This document shows, piece after piece, positions 6,098 to 14,331 of a stretch of 21,581 bases of DNA. How positions within the stretch are numbered: position 1 is the first letter of the stretch; the number at the start of each line of letters is the position of its first letter. Source of the DNA: a virus; the IMG/VR virus record IMGVR_UViG_3300008107_001742, positions 1 through 21,581 of that record; one strand, given 5' to 3'. The translations under genes were made by a program, and so were the position numbers. Below the pieces are notes generated by a model that was given only the letters and a program-made list of their open reading frames with translations, was not told the DNA's origin and did not search any database.

Positions 6098-6446
6098 GGT
6101 CGAGAATAAACAAAAAGAAATCACAATTGCCGCCAAGCCGGTAAGGTTGAGGAAGAATGGAGAGCCATACAAACCAGTCGGAGGCGCAAGGCCTGGAGCT
6201 GGTAGGCCTAGACGAATGGACGAGCAACAGATCATTGAGAAGCTACAACCTATGGCAGATACAGCTTTCCGCATATTGCATGAGAAAGTAGCGCAAGGAG
6301 ACATGAAGGCGATACAACTGTATATGCAATACTTCATAGGGCTGCCGACCCAAAAGGTTGAGTCAAAGATTGAGGGGCAATTGAATCAAGTACAGATAGA
6401 GGTGATCAAGCCAAATGTTCAGATGTTGGAAGAGGCGACAAATTAG
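6090..6446 (+). CDS. Terminase small subunit (putative)
   Basis: The small terminase recognises the phage DNA end or packaging site and loads the large subunit. The 118-residue protein has the proline/glycine-rich GGARPGAGRP motif (31-40) that precedes the DNA-binding region in many small terminases of this type. This is followed by a helical part (QQIIEKLQPMADTAFRILHE) and the segment MKAIQLYMQYFIGLPTQKVE (72-91), common in Bacteroidota phage small terminases. ATG 6090 is chosen over GTG 6084, which adds only two residues. It overlaps the upstream gene by eight bases. Its position before the large terminase supports the call, although a 265-bp gap separates them. Sequence conservation in this family is low, so identity rests on motif plus order. 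Confidence 0.8.
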   Translation: MTEVENKQKEITIAAKPVRLRKNGEPYKPVGGARPGAGRPRRMDEQQIIEKLQPMADTAFRILHEKVAQGDMKAIQLYMQYFIGLPTQKVESKIEGQLNQVQIEVIKPNVQMLEEATN

Positions 6447-6711
6447 CAGTTTGTTTAACCTTTTCTATTTAACATAATACTAGTTATTAGTACATCGCAA
6501 TTTTGTTTAAGCAAAATTGTATGACAAAGTGGCAAAGAGGCGCAGAATTAATGGGGGGGACTTAAAGTTTTTACTTTTCGTGGGTGGCGGGGGCAAGAAA
6601 CATTTTTGGTAGCACTAAAACCATTGTCTAAATAAAATTAATGACCCCACTTTTATACCCACTTTTCAACTTGGTTTACCTTTACTAAATTTTTAGAAAA
6701 TCACTAAAACT
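6447..6711. other. 265-bp non-coding gap between terminase genes
   Basis: No gene is supported here; all frames are broken by stops and the longest candidate is 14 codons. The gap holds an inverted repeat (6498-6519), a run of seven G (6553-6559), a G-rich patch (GTGGGTGGCGGGGGC, 6580-6594) in otherwise AT-rich DNA, and an AT-rich leader to the large terminase ATG. Such a gap is unusual inside a tightly packed operon. It could contain a packaging site (cos or pac), a promoter or an RNA element; none is proven. Confidence 0.45.
6498..6519. repeat. Inverted repeat CAATTTTG/CAAAATTG
   Basis: Eight-base arms CAATTTTG (6498-6505) and CAAAATTG (6512-6519) surround a 6-base loop TTTAAG. It can form an RNA hairpin or be a dimeric protein site. 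No T-run follows, so it is not a classical terminator. Confidence 0.6.
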
Positions 6712-7854
6712 ATGGACGCTAAACTTCAGACTAATAAGATCTTTGAAATATTGCAAGACTCAAAAAAGCGTATTACGGTCATGCAAGGAGGTTCCAGATC
6801 TGGAAAGACTTACAATATTCTTATTTGGTTTATTGTAAAGCTACTCCAAGAGAATGGCAAGACATTAACAATAGTAAGACAATCTCTTCCAAGTATAAAG
6901 GGTTCAGTCCTACGCGACTTTGTGGACATACTTTCACGCTTAGGAATATATTCAGAGGATAATCACAATAAAACGGAGCAAATATATCAGCTTAATGGTA
7001 ACGTGGTCGAGTTCGTTAGTGCTGATCAGCCACAAAAGATTCGAGGTAGGGCTAGAACCTATTTATTTTGCAATGAGGCCAATGAACTTAGCTACGAAGC
7101 ATGGATGCAACTTATCATGCGTACAGAAGGTAAGATAGTGATTGACTATAACCCATCGGACATCTCCTCATGGATTTACGATGATGTGATTCCAAGAGAC
7201 GATGCTGATTTTTATATTACTACTTTTAAAGACAATCCCTTCCTACCGAAAGAACTGGTTGACGAATTAGAGCGTCTGAAAGATGCAGACCCTAACTATT
7301 GGCAAATCTATGGCCTTGGTGAGCGTGGACTCTCTCAAGACCTCATCTATACGCACTATCGCACTACCGAAACAATGCCCGAAGGCGAGACGGTGTATGG
7401 CTTAGACTTTGGATTCAACGTGCCGAGCGCAATGGTGAAAGTTGTATTCTATGAAAATGCAGCGTATGTACAAGAGTTGATCTACGAAACAAAACTTACT
7501 ACAAATGACTTAGTGGAAAAAATTGTAGCTTTGGGCATAGATAAGTTTGATGAAATTTATTGCGATGCCGCAGAGCCAAAAACTATTGAAGAGTTGGTAA
7601 GACAAGGACTAAATGCGAAGCCAGCTAATAAGGATGTACTTGAGGGAATACGTTCCGTTAAGGCTACTCCACTATACATTCATCAAGATTCCGTAAATTT
7701 ACTTAAAGAGGTAAAAAATTACCGTTGGAAAACGGATAGGAATGGTAATAAACTTGATCAACCGGTCAAGTTCAATGACCACATCAGTGATGCTATGAGA
7801 TATGCAATATTTTCTAAATTAACAATCCCAAGTGTTACTTGGGGAGCAATATAA
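6712..7854 (+). CDS. Terminase large subunit (ATPase and nuclease)
   Basis: This is the packaging motor, which uses ATP to pump DNA into the prohead and cuts the concatemer. The 380-residue protein has Walker A GGSRSGKT (26-33), a Walker B with catalytic Glu in YLFCNEAN (117-124, Glu122), and a C-terminal RNase H-like nuclease with acidic residues in YGLDFG (Asp232), IYCDAAEP (Asp285) and NDHISDAMRYA (Asp356/Asp360). Length and motif order fit the Terminase_3 family. The DHISDAMRYA ending is a classic signature. It starts at ATG 6712 after the non-coding gap and ends five bases before the portal start. Confidence 0.95.
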   Translation: MDAKLQTNKIFEILQDSKKRITVMQGGSRSGKTYNILIWFIVKLLQENGKTLTIVRQSLPSIKGSVLRDFVDILSRLGIYSEDNHNKTEQIYQLNGNVVEFVSADQPQKIRGRARTYLFCNEANELSYEAWMQLIMRTEGKIVIDYNPSDISSWIYDDVIPRDDADFYITTFKDNPFLPKELVDELERLKDADPNYWQIYGLGERGLSQDLIYTHYRTTETMPEGETVYGLDFGFNVPSAMVKVVFYENAAYVQELIYETKLTTNDLVEKIVALGIDKFDEIYCDAAEPKTIEELVRQGLNAKPANKDVLEGIRSVKATPLYIHQDSVNLLKEVKNYRWKTDRNGNKLDQPVKFNDHISDAMRYAIFSKLTIPSVTWGAI

Positions 7855-7858
7855 CAAC

Positions 7859-9370
7859 ATGGGATTATTTGATGTTTTTAAGAAAAAAGGTATCAATCCT
7901 TACCCTACCAATGTAGTGCAAATGGTAGGCACAAATACAAGTGCGATTCAAAATTATACGGGACTTAGCTATGTGAACGAAGGATACTTAGGCAATGCCG
8001 ATGTATATTCTATCGTTAGCTTTTTGGCTCGTAAGAGTGCATCTATTCCTTGGTATGTTTATCAATTGAACCCAGGCGAGAAGGCTCGTACAAATTTAAT
8101 GCGTTATAAGCAACTATCAAAAGGTGTTGCTAATCGTGGCGCATACGAGCAAGCATTGATCGCACGTAAAAACGCATATAGTGAGAACATCATCATGGGT
8201 ACTCCACTAGCCAGACTTTTGGAGAAGCCAAATAATTACCAATCTCAAGACCAATTCTTTGAAAACTTATTTGGTTATCGCTATTTAAGTGGAGAGGGTA
8301 ATGTTTATGGCAATGATGGCAACTTTGGAGGCACTTTTTCGGAGCTTAATATTTTACCAACGCAATATTTAGAGATTTATCCAGATCCTAAGGATGTATA
8401 TAACATTTTAGGTTACAAATTGCAAGTTGGAGGCGGTGTTGATTTACCTAAGGAGAAAGTAATGATGTGGAAGAGTTGGAATCCCGATTTTGATGTAACA
8501 ACTCGCACACATTTAAGAGGTTTATCGCCACTTCGTGCCGCTTATAAGACACTTCGCATGAGTAATAACGCGGCGGATGCAAGTGCAACAATGACGGGTA
8601 ATGGAGGAGCAAAAGGAGCGATAACTCCTAGACCACTAGGTAATATCGTGCCATCTTTCACTATTGAGCAAGCAAATGACATAAAAAGAGCCGTTAATGA
8701 GAATTTAAACGGCGTTGATAACAAGGGAAAGGTTGCGGTACTTCAAACTCCATGGGATTACATGAATTTTGGATTATCAAGCGTTGATATGGAGCTAGTA
8801 AATACACTTCGTATGTCAATGCACCAATGGTGTAGGGTGTTCGGCCTTCCCGCGGTTTTGTTTGATGTTGATACATCATCATACAATAACTATCAAAACG
8901 CAATGCGTGATCTCATTACCAACACAATTATTCCGATGTGTTGCCAACTTCGTGATGAGTTAAATAAATTCCTCGTTCCTCGGTACGGAGAGGATGTATT
9001 TATTGACTTTGATATAACGGCGTTACCCGAAATGCAACAAGACATGGAGAGAATGGTTCGTTCACTTCGTGATGCCAATTGGTTGACGTTTGATGAGAAG
9101 CGCGTAGCAATGAATTACCAAGAGAAAGAGGGTGCATTTGAGTACGCATATATTAACCAAGGTCTAATACCAATAGAACAAGCGGTAATGGACTTGACTA
9201 TCCCACCAAGCGAAAATATTGAAGATGGCATGGATAATGGAATGGATAACATCTCAAACAACAGACGAGGAGATAACGCAGAACGTGATGACGAAGTATC
9301 CCAAGCAGAGGAGCGAGCGGAATTGCGAGCGAGAAGCGAAGATGATGACATCATTGAGGATAGCATATAA
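7859..9370 (+). CDS. Portal protein (HK97/phage_portal family)
   Basis: The portal forms the dodecameric ring through which DNA enters and leaves the capsid and to which the connector binds. The 503-residue protein begins MGLFDVFKKKG and shows the conserved N-terminal segment ADVYSIVSFLARKSASIP (47-64) with following WYVY. A stem region contains LRMSMHQWCRVFGLP, VLFDVDTSSYNNY and the helical AMRDLITNTIIP. The C-terminal 50 residues are acidic and low in complexity (GMDNGMDN, then EDDDIIEDSI), as in many portals. ATG 7859 is preferred over a GTG at 7832, which would extend it into the terminase gene. It lies between large terminase and the MuF-type gene, the standard order. Confidence 0.93.
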   Translation: MGLFDVFKKKGINPYPTNVVQMVGTNTSAIQNYTGLSYVNEGYLGNADVYSIVSFLARKSASIPWYVYQLNPGEKARTNLMRYKQLSKGVANRGAYEQALIARKNAYSENIIMGTPLARLLEKPNNYQSQDQFFENLFGYRYLSGEGNVYGNDGNFGGTFSELNILPTQYLEIYPDPKDVYNILGYKLQVGGGVDLPKEKVMMWKSWNPDFDVTTRTHLRGLSPLRAAYKTLRMSNNAADASATMTGNGGAKGAITPRPLGNIVPSFTIEQANDIKRAVNENLNGVDNKGKVAVLQTPWDYMNFGLSSVDMELVNTLRMSMHQWCRVFGLPAVLFDVDTSSYNNYQNAMRDLITNTIIPMCCQLRDELNKFLVPRYGEDVFIDFDITALPEMQQDMERMVRSLRDANWLTFDEKRVAMNYQEKEGAFEYAYINQGLIPIEQAVMDLTIPPSENIEDGMDNGMDNISNNRRGDNAERDDEVSQAEERAELRARSEDDDIIEDSI

Positions 9371-9384
9371 ACAAAGATGCATAG

Positions 9385-10239
9385 ATGAACGCGAAGCAAA
9401 GAGGAGAATACTTTCGGAAGGTTGAAATGTTGCGTAGGCAACTTGATACTAAATACTATAATAAGTTCAAAGAATCCATTACAAAGCAATTCAATAACTT
9501 TGCTAATAGGATACAAAGAAATGGAGTGGCGGCGGCGAGAGCGCAATTAGGATTGGATTTGTGGGAGAAAGATTTAATAAAGCTCTTTGAATCGTTATAT
9601 AAGGAATCCGCGGTACTTTTTGGCAATAGTGTATATCGTGCTTTAAAGATTGAGGCTAACCGCAAAGCAATGACTTTTGGCTTTAATAGAGAATGGACAG
9701 ATCAAATGATGGACTTTCTCATGGCGCAAGGATTTGTTTTGGTTAGCGATATTACAAGCACTACAAAAAAGAAATTATTATCTATTGTTCAAAAAGGAAT
9801 AGAAGAGGGATTAAGCGTTGATGAAATTGTGAGAATTATAAAAAGCGATGAGCAATTAGCTTACGCGGCTTTTAGAGCTAGACGAATAGTAAGAACGGAA
9901 GTGATGAGGTCTAGCAATATGGCAAGCATGATGGCCGCCGATAAGCATGATTTTTACGTTGACAAGCAATGGATAAGTGCGAGAGACAATAGAACGAGAA
10001 GAATACCGCGTGATCAATTTGATCATGTTGAGCTTGATGGAGCAATTGTGAGATATGACGAGACTTTTAACGAGACTGGTAAGGATGGCGAGCCAGTTGC
10101 AGCAATGCAACCAGGCGATATAAGCGCACCTCCAGGATTTACTATTAATTGCCGTTGTACGGTGGCTTTTATACCTAGAAGAGACCGCAATGGGAATTTA
10201 CTACTAAAACCAAAATTAAACGAAGCAACAATTTACTAA
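9385..10239 (+). CDS. MuF/SPP1 gp7-like head morphogenesis protein
   Basis: This minor head protein is a portal-associated component of procapsid assembly. In 284 residues it has a long helical N-terminus (about 1-110) and a C-terminal phage_Mu_F domain (about 115-262). Motifs include ARRIVRTEVMRSSNMA (165-180), KQWISARDNRTR (194-205) and the cysteine pair INCRCT (254-259), all typical of this family. The ATG at 9385 is 14 bases after the portal stop; the prohead protease start follows immediately at 10241. No toxin domain, which some MuF proteins carry, is fused at the C-terminus. Confidence 0.9.
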   Translation: MNAKQRGEYFRKVEMLRRQLDTKYYNKFKESITKQFNNFANRIQRNGVAAARAQLGLDLWEKDLIKLFESLYKESAVLFGNSVYRALKIEANRKAMTFGFNREWTDQMMDFLMAQGFVLVSDITSTTKKKLLSIVQKGIEEGLSVDEIVRIIKSDEQLAYAAFRARRIVRTEVMRSSNMASMMAADKHDFYVDKQWISARDNRTRRIPRDQFDHVELDGAIVRYDETFNETGKDGEPVAAMQPGDISAPPGFTINCRCTVAFIPRRDRNGNLLLKPKLNEATIY

Positions 10240-10240
10240 T

Positions 10241-11065
10241 ATGCCTATATATGCTTGCGAAAATGGGAAATTTAGAATAGGAGAAGGTGAGTGCATATAC
10301 ACATCACGTGATAGTGCGGAGCGTGCGTATGCGGCTTATTTGGCTCAAGAAAATAATAATAAAAAAAGCATGATATACAATTACAAATCATTTAACCTAG
10401 AGGTTAAAGATGTTGATACAAAGCAAGGAGTAGTAACTGGATATTTTTCCGCATTTGGTAACGTAGATAGCGATGGCGATATTATGATGCCAGGCGCATT
10501 TAAAAGATCAATCCAAGATTGGGGGCCAGAAGGGAAAGGGAGAATTAAGCATCTATTAAACCATGATCCATCTAAACCACTTGGTAAAATACAAGTGCTT
10601 AAAGAAGATGAGTATGGACTTTATTACGAAAGTAAAGTTGGTAAACATAATTTAGGTCAAGATTATATTAAGATGATTGAGAGTGGGCTTATTGCCGAAC
10701 ACTCAATCGGATTTAAAACATTAAGAGAGCAAAAAAGTGGAGATGCAAACCAAATCCATGAGGTAATGCTTTTTGAAGGTTCAAGCCTTACCGCGTGGGG
10801 AGCAAACGAAGCGACTCCATTATTAGGCATGAAGAATATGAATAACATTGAGCAAATACAAGATCAAATCAAATCTTTTGAGAAATTTATCCGCAATAGT
10901 GATGTAACGGATGAGACAATTGATTTGTGTATGTTAAAAGTGAAACAACTCGCTGAACTGATTGAACGTATGAGTAGCACAAAGGCAGTTGATGAGACAC
11001 CTTTGCAGCAAAAAGAAGAAGAGGTTCCAGTTGAGTCTTTAATAAATATTATAAACAAATTTTAA
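10241..11065 (+). CDS. HK97-type prohead protease with N-terminal add-on domain
   Basis: The protease removes the scaffolding part of the capsid protein during prohead maturation. The catalytic core (about residues 44-200) has the expected GYFSAFGNVDSDGD start, a catalytic His in LLNHDPS (His108) and a catalytic Ser in AEHSIGF (Ser155), followed by FEGSSLTAWGANEATPL. Before the core sits an extra 36-residue element (FRIGEGECIYTSRDSAERAY, 11-30), a small KFRIG..C.Y.S...AERAY motif seen at the ends of other phage head proteins. After the core is a helical, Glu-rich tail (about 203-274). A second ATG at residue 44 (MIYNYKSF) would give a core-only enzyme. The start at 10241 is one base after the upstream stop. 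Capsid protein follows directly. Confidence 0.92.
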   Translation: MPIYACENGKFRIGEGECIYTSRDSAERAYAAYLAQENNNKKSMIYNYKSFNLEVKDVDTKQGVVTGYFSAFGNVDSDGDIMMPGAFKRSIQDWGPEGKGRIKHLLNHDPSKPLGKIQVLKEDEYGLYYESKVGKHNLGQDYIKMIESGLIAEHSIGFKTLREQKSGDANQIHEVMLFEGSSLTAWGANEATPLLGMKNMNNIEQIQDQIKSFEKFIRNSDVTDETIDLCMLKVKQLAELIERMSSTKAVDETPLQQKEEEVPVESLINIINKF

Positions 11066-11074
11066 ATTAACAAA

Positions 11075-12250
11075 ATGAGCGACATTAAATCATTCGAAGC
11101 TGCTCTTGAGGCTAAAATGGCCGAGCAGAAAGCTGAAGTAGCTCTCGCAACTGAGAAAGCTGCTAAAGCATTTGAAAGCAAAGTTGAGGAAATCAACGAG
11201 CAAATTGCTAAGAACAACAAGACAATTGCTGAAGCAAGAGAAGAAGTTCTTTCTGCTAAAGCTGCATTTGGTAAAATCTCTGCTGCTGAAGATAAGAAGG
11301 TAGCTCAATCTTACAATGAGCATATCTCTGAAATCAAATCTGCGATCGGAGATGCAATCGTTAAGGGTTATTCTTCTATCAAAGAAGCTGCAAGAACAAA
11401 CGGTAAAGGTTTCAATTTTGAACTTGACCTTAAAGCAGTTGGTGTAATGACCGAAGGTGCTAACCTTACTGGTAATCCTTACACTTCTTATATCAATTCT
11501 CCAGCTTTACGTTCTTTCGTAAACCCACACTTGAGAAGCGTATTTAACATCATTCCAGTTTCAACTGGTTCAGTATCTTTCCCTAAAGGAAATACTCCAG
11601 TAGGTGAAGGTTCTTTCGGTAAGCAAACTGAAGGTTCTGGTAAAGCACAATTGGATTACGATGTAACAGTTGTAAACAAAGTGTTGCAATTCATAGCTGG
11701 TTATGTAAAGGTATCTCGCCAAATGGTTGACGATCTTCCTTTCTTGAATAGCTATTTGCAACAATCTTTGATCGAAGATTTCCAAAGAGCTGAAGATACA
11801 TATTACTTGAATGACTTGGCTTCTGGCGCAACAGTTGGTTCTTCTTCTGGTGCTAATACTGCCGAGAAATTCGTAGATTATGTGGCTCAATTGGGCGCAC
11901 TTAACTGGCAGCCAAACTTGATCCTTACCACATTTGCTGGTTGGAGCAACGTATTGAAAACCGTTCCTTCTGGTGGTTCTTACTCTGTTCCTGGTGGTAT
12001 CACAATTGATGCTCAAGGTAACATCAGAATGATGGGTATTCCAGTTATTCCACATAGCTTGGTTACTGCGTCTAAGGCTTATGTTCTTGACACAACTAAG
12101 TTTTCTATTGCTCAACAGAGCGGACTTGCAGTTCGTTCTACAGAGTTCGACCAAGACGATTTCGTGAAGAACTTAATTACGTTCAGATGCGAAGCACGTT
12201 GCGACCTCATGAGCTTCCAGCCTACAGCTTGTTTGTATGGCAACATCTAA
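11075..12250 (+). CDS. Major capsid protein (HK97 fold)
   Basis: This protein forms the icosahedral shell. The 391 residues comprise an N-terminal helical, Ala/Glu/Lys-rich part (about 5-105) that is the likely scaffolding delta domain, and the HK97-fold body from about 120. Family features include LRSFVNPHLRSVFNIIPV, YDVTVVNKVLQFIAGYVKVS and the C-terminal RSTEFDQDDFVKNLITFRCE region. Codon choice differs from neighbours: ATC is common for Ile where other genes use ATA, and GCT/TCT/GGT are frequent. This fits strong expression. It has its own A-rich leader (TTAAATTAACAAA, 11062-11074) instead of an overlapping start. A strong terminator follows the stop. The cleavage site by the encoded protease cannot be fixed from sequence. 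Confidence 0.94.
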   Translation: MSDIKSFEAALEAKMAEQKAEVALATEKAAKAFESKVEEINEQIAKNNKTIAEAREEVLSAKAAFGKISAAEDKKVAQSYNEHISEIKSAIGDAIVKGYSSIKEAARTNGKGFNFELDLKAVGVMTEGANLTGNPYTSYINSPALRSFVNPHLRSVFNIIPVSTGSVSFPKGNTPVGEGSFGKQTEGSGKAQLDYDVTVVNKVLQFIAGYVKVSRQMVDDLPFLNSYLQQSLIEDFQRAEDTYYLNDLASGATVGSSSGANTAEKFVDYVAQLGALNWQPNLILTTFAGWSNVLKTVPSGGSYSVPGGITIDAQGNIRMMGIPVIPHSLVTASKAYVLDTTKFSIAQQSGLAVRSTEFDQDDFVKNLITFRCEARCDLMSFQPTACLYGNI

Positions 12251-12271
12251 GATTTATTAATCTTAAATATT

Positions 12272-12299
12272 GGGAGTCCCGTAAGACTCCCTTTTTTTT
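12272..12299 (+). terminator. Intrinsic terminator after the capsid gene
   Basis: A perfect 7-bp stem GGGAGTC (12272-12278) / GACTCCC (12285-12291) with loop CCGTAA is followed by eight T (12292-12299). It is the clearest terminator in the window. The next start codon is only three bases after it, so downstream genes need read-through or a promoter inside the capsid gene. Confidence 0.92.
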
Positions 12300-12302
12300 A
12301 CT

Positions 12303-12812
12303 ATGCCTTATTCATACAATTACTTTAAAGATGATTTTAGAGATCATCTTATAAAAAATTTCTCATCCGATATTAAAATATTGGATGTCGGCCCAGGTTC
12401 GGGTAGCTATTACGATTTGCTTTGCAAAGATTTTACAAATATTGATGCGGTTGAGGTTTACGAGCCTTACATAGATCAATTTAATTTAAGAGATAAGTAT
12501 AAAAACGTTTACAATCAAGATATACTAGAGTTTAATTATAACTCTTACAACTATTTAATACTTGGGGATGTACTAGAGCATTTGAGCATAAATGATGCAC
12601 AAAACTTACTTGCAGATTTAACATTTAAAAATATATATTCCATGGTTGCAATACCTTATGAAATGGAGCAAGATGCAGTAGGAGGCAATATATACGAAAT
12701 ACATAAACAATCTGATTTAACAATATATAACTTTACTGAAAAATATCCATTGATGAGATCATTCAAATTTAATGGTTATTATGGCTTATACTTAAATTAT
12801 AATTTTATATGA
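12303..12812 (+). CDS. Class I SAM-dependent methyltransferase
   Basis: A 169-residue Rossmann-fold methyltransferase. SAM-binding motif I is KILDVGPGSGSY (25-36); the acidic residue after the second strand is in DAVEVYEPY (Glu51 region); a motif III-like QDI follows (72-74), and motif IV-like LGDVLEHLS is at 87-95. The C-terminal half is short and its substrate domain is not recognisable, so the target (sugar, protein, nucleic acid or small molecule) is unknown. DNA methyltransferase motifs such as DPPY or PCQ are absent. It starts three bases after a terminator and overlaps the glycosyltransferase as ATGA. Pairing with a GT4 enzyme suggests it may methylate a sugar or a glycan-bearing protein. 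Confidence 0.85.
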   Translation: MPYSYNYFKDDFRDHLIKNFSSDIKILDVGPGSGSYYDLLCKDFTNIDAVEVYEPYIDQFNLRDKYKNVYNQDILEFNYNSYNYLILGDVLEHLSINDAQNLLADLTFKNIYSMVAIPYEMEQDAVGGNIYEIHKQSDLTIYNFTEKYPLMRSFKFNGYYGLYLNYNFI

Positions 12813-13765
12813 ATATAGTTTGCTCAATACATCTTTATCCTCCGCAGCACAATTGCGGTGCAGAATGGATGTTACATCACATTAACAAAGATTTGATTAG
12901 CAAAGGACACAATGTAAGAGTGCTTTTGCATCAAGCCAATCATTATAAGATTAAAAATAATTATGTGTTTGATGGCGTGGATGTTTTCCCACCAAGCGAT
13001 AACGTAATAGATAATTTGATGCGTTGGAGTAATGCCGTAATTACGCATTTGGACTATACTAGATGGACAATTAGTGCGGCTAAACTTTATAGAAAACCCG
13101 TTTTTCATTTAATACATAATAGCCATCCTTACCCCGAAATCATTGACGCAAACACCAATCAACACGTTGTGTATAACTCTTTTTGGCTAAAAGAGAAATT
13201 GCAATATAATTGGGATAACTTTATACTAACGCCTCCCGTTGACTATCGATACTACGATCTAAAGATTGACCCCGCGAAGAATGAATATATTACTCTAATT
13301 AACACCAACGAGAACAAAGGCGGTAAGATATTTGAACAAATTGCTCGTGCATTGCCAAATAAGCGGTTTTTAGGCGTTTTAGGGAGTTATGATCCTCAAA
13401 TGGATTTAAAATTAGTGCCTAATACACCAGATATTGCGCAATACTACAAGCAAACTAGGATACTATTAATGCCAAGTGATTACGAGAGTTGGGGAAGAAC
13501 GGCAACCGAGGCTTATTGCTCTGGGATTCCAGTTATAAGCACAATGGCCGAAGGACTCGTAGAGAATTGCGGAAAGGCTGGCATATTCATAAAAGATAGG
13601 AATGATATTAAAAGCTGGGTTAAGGCAATTACTGAACTGGATGATGCCAAAAAATATAGTGAGGCATCCAAAAAAGCAAAAGAGAGATCAAGAGAGCATG
13701 ATCCGAGAAAAACGCTTGATGAATTTGAGGTCTGGTTCCGAGAAATGGTTAATAAATATAAGTAA
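12809..13765 (+). CDS. GT4-family glycosyltransferase
   Basis: A 318-residue GT-B fold glycosyltransferase. The N-terminal half begins MNIVCSIHLYPPQHNCGAEW with the Gly-Ala loop after the first strand (PPQHNCGAEWMLHHI), typical of GT4 acceptor domains. The C-terminal donor-binding half has a basic NENKGG segment (167-172) and the family EX7E motif (Glu226 in SDYESWGRTATEAY to Glu234), which binds the nucleotide sugar. The closing region ends in a helix over the cleft. The acceptor could be a virion protein, host surface glycan or other. Its position between the capsid and connector genes, where tailed phages normally have none, marks it as an inserted gene. It is coupled to the methyltransferase by ATGA and ends two bases before the connector. 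Confidence 0.9.
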   Translation: MNIVCSIHLYPPQHNCGAEWMLHHINKDLISKGHNVRVLLHQANHYKIKNNYVFDGVDVFPPSDNVIDNLMRWSNAVITHLDYTRWTISAAKLYRKPVFHLIHNSHPYPEIIDANTNQHVVYNSFWLKEKLQYNWDNFILTPPVDYRYYDLKIDPAKNEYITLINTNENKGGKIFEQIARALPNKRFLGVLGSYDPQMDLKLVPNTPDIAQYYKQTRILLMPSDYESWGRTATEAYCSGIPVISTMAEGLVENCGKAGIFIKDRNDIKSWVKAITELDDAKKYSEASKKAKERSREHDPRKTLDEFEVWFREMVNKYK

Positions 13766-13767
13766 GT

Positions 13768-14331
13768 ATGGCGATATATATAAACGGGATAACGGTACTC
13801 GCTGATGGCGTAGTAGAGCCGGTTTCCCTACCCGATGCTAAAGATTGGATGAAAATAGATTATAATGATGAGGATGGGCTTATAAAAGATTTGATTAGTG
13901 CATCTAGGGTACATTTAGAGAAAATAAGCGGTGTGGCTTTGGTAAATAAGTTATTGAAAGTTAATCTACAAACTACGGGAATAGCTCCAGGTGTTTGGAT
14001 GATTGATTTACCTTATAGCCCTTTATTATGTGTTGATAGTGTAGCCATTAAAACTGGTATAAATACTTACACTACTTTGGTAAAAAATGAGGATTATGAA
14101 GTAATTGGTGGGAAATTATGGTTATATTCACAAGGGACTTTTAATGTTCAATATCAGTGCGGTTATGGCTCAATTCCAGAGGACTTGGCAAATGATATAC
14201 TTGCTTTGACTTCATGGCAATTTGAGAATAGAGGCAAAAAGATGAACGCTGACAAATCCTCTTTACTTAGCCAATATCCTAATTGGGATGGCCTTAACTA
14301 TCATCAATACAAAAAAGTATTTATAGTATAA
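13768..14331 (+). CDS. Head-tail connector (gp6-like)
   Basis: This protein sits under the portal and forms the adaptor ring between head and tail. The 187-residue protein has the typical opening PVSLPDAKDWMKIDYNDEDG (18-37), then LIKDLISASRVHLEKISG (38-55), characteristic of the phage gp6-like head-tail connector family. Beta-rich segments and a final helix (PEDLANDILALTSWQFENRG) that resembles the C-terminal helix of the family complete it. It is longer than HK97 gp6, in line with the YqbG/gp15-type adaptors. It starts at ATG 13768 and overlaps the next gene by one base (TAATG). Confidence 0.87.
   Translation: MAIYINGITVLADGVVEPVSLPDAKDWMKIDYNDEDGLIKDLISASRVHLEKISGVALVNKLLKVNLQTTGIAPGVWMIDLPYSPLLCVDSVAIKTGINTYTTLVKNEDYEVIGGKLWLYSQGTFNVQYQCGYGSIPEDLANDILALTSWQFENRGKKMNADKSSLLSQYPNWDGLNYHQYKKVFIV

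Noticed and set aside
6527-6571. ATG-started frame in the terminase gap
   Set aside because: It ends after 14 codons and has no features of a gene.
7065-7083. Walker B of the large terminase with Asn-Glu instead of Asp-Glu as a sign of inactivation
   Set aside because: The NEAN form is common in this terminase family and the catalytic Glu is present.
7832-7858. Upstream GTG start for the portal
   Set aside because: It would overlap the terminase by 23 bases and add an unlikely LLGEQYNN extension; ATG 7859 fits the family start MGLFDVFKKK.
9115-9546. Open frames on both strands over the portal/MuF junction (also 9219-9425 plus)
   Set aside because: They overlap two well-supported head genes and their sequences are low-complexity readings of the acidic portal tail.
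9385-10239. MuF-associated toxin domain
   Set aside because: The protein ends soon after the CRC motif with no extra C-terminal domain.
11570-12154. A 194-codon open frame on the minus strand inside the capsid gene
   Set aside because: It is a by-product of the selective codon use of the capsid gene; no promoter, leader or family features.
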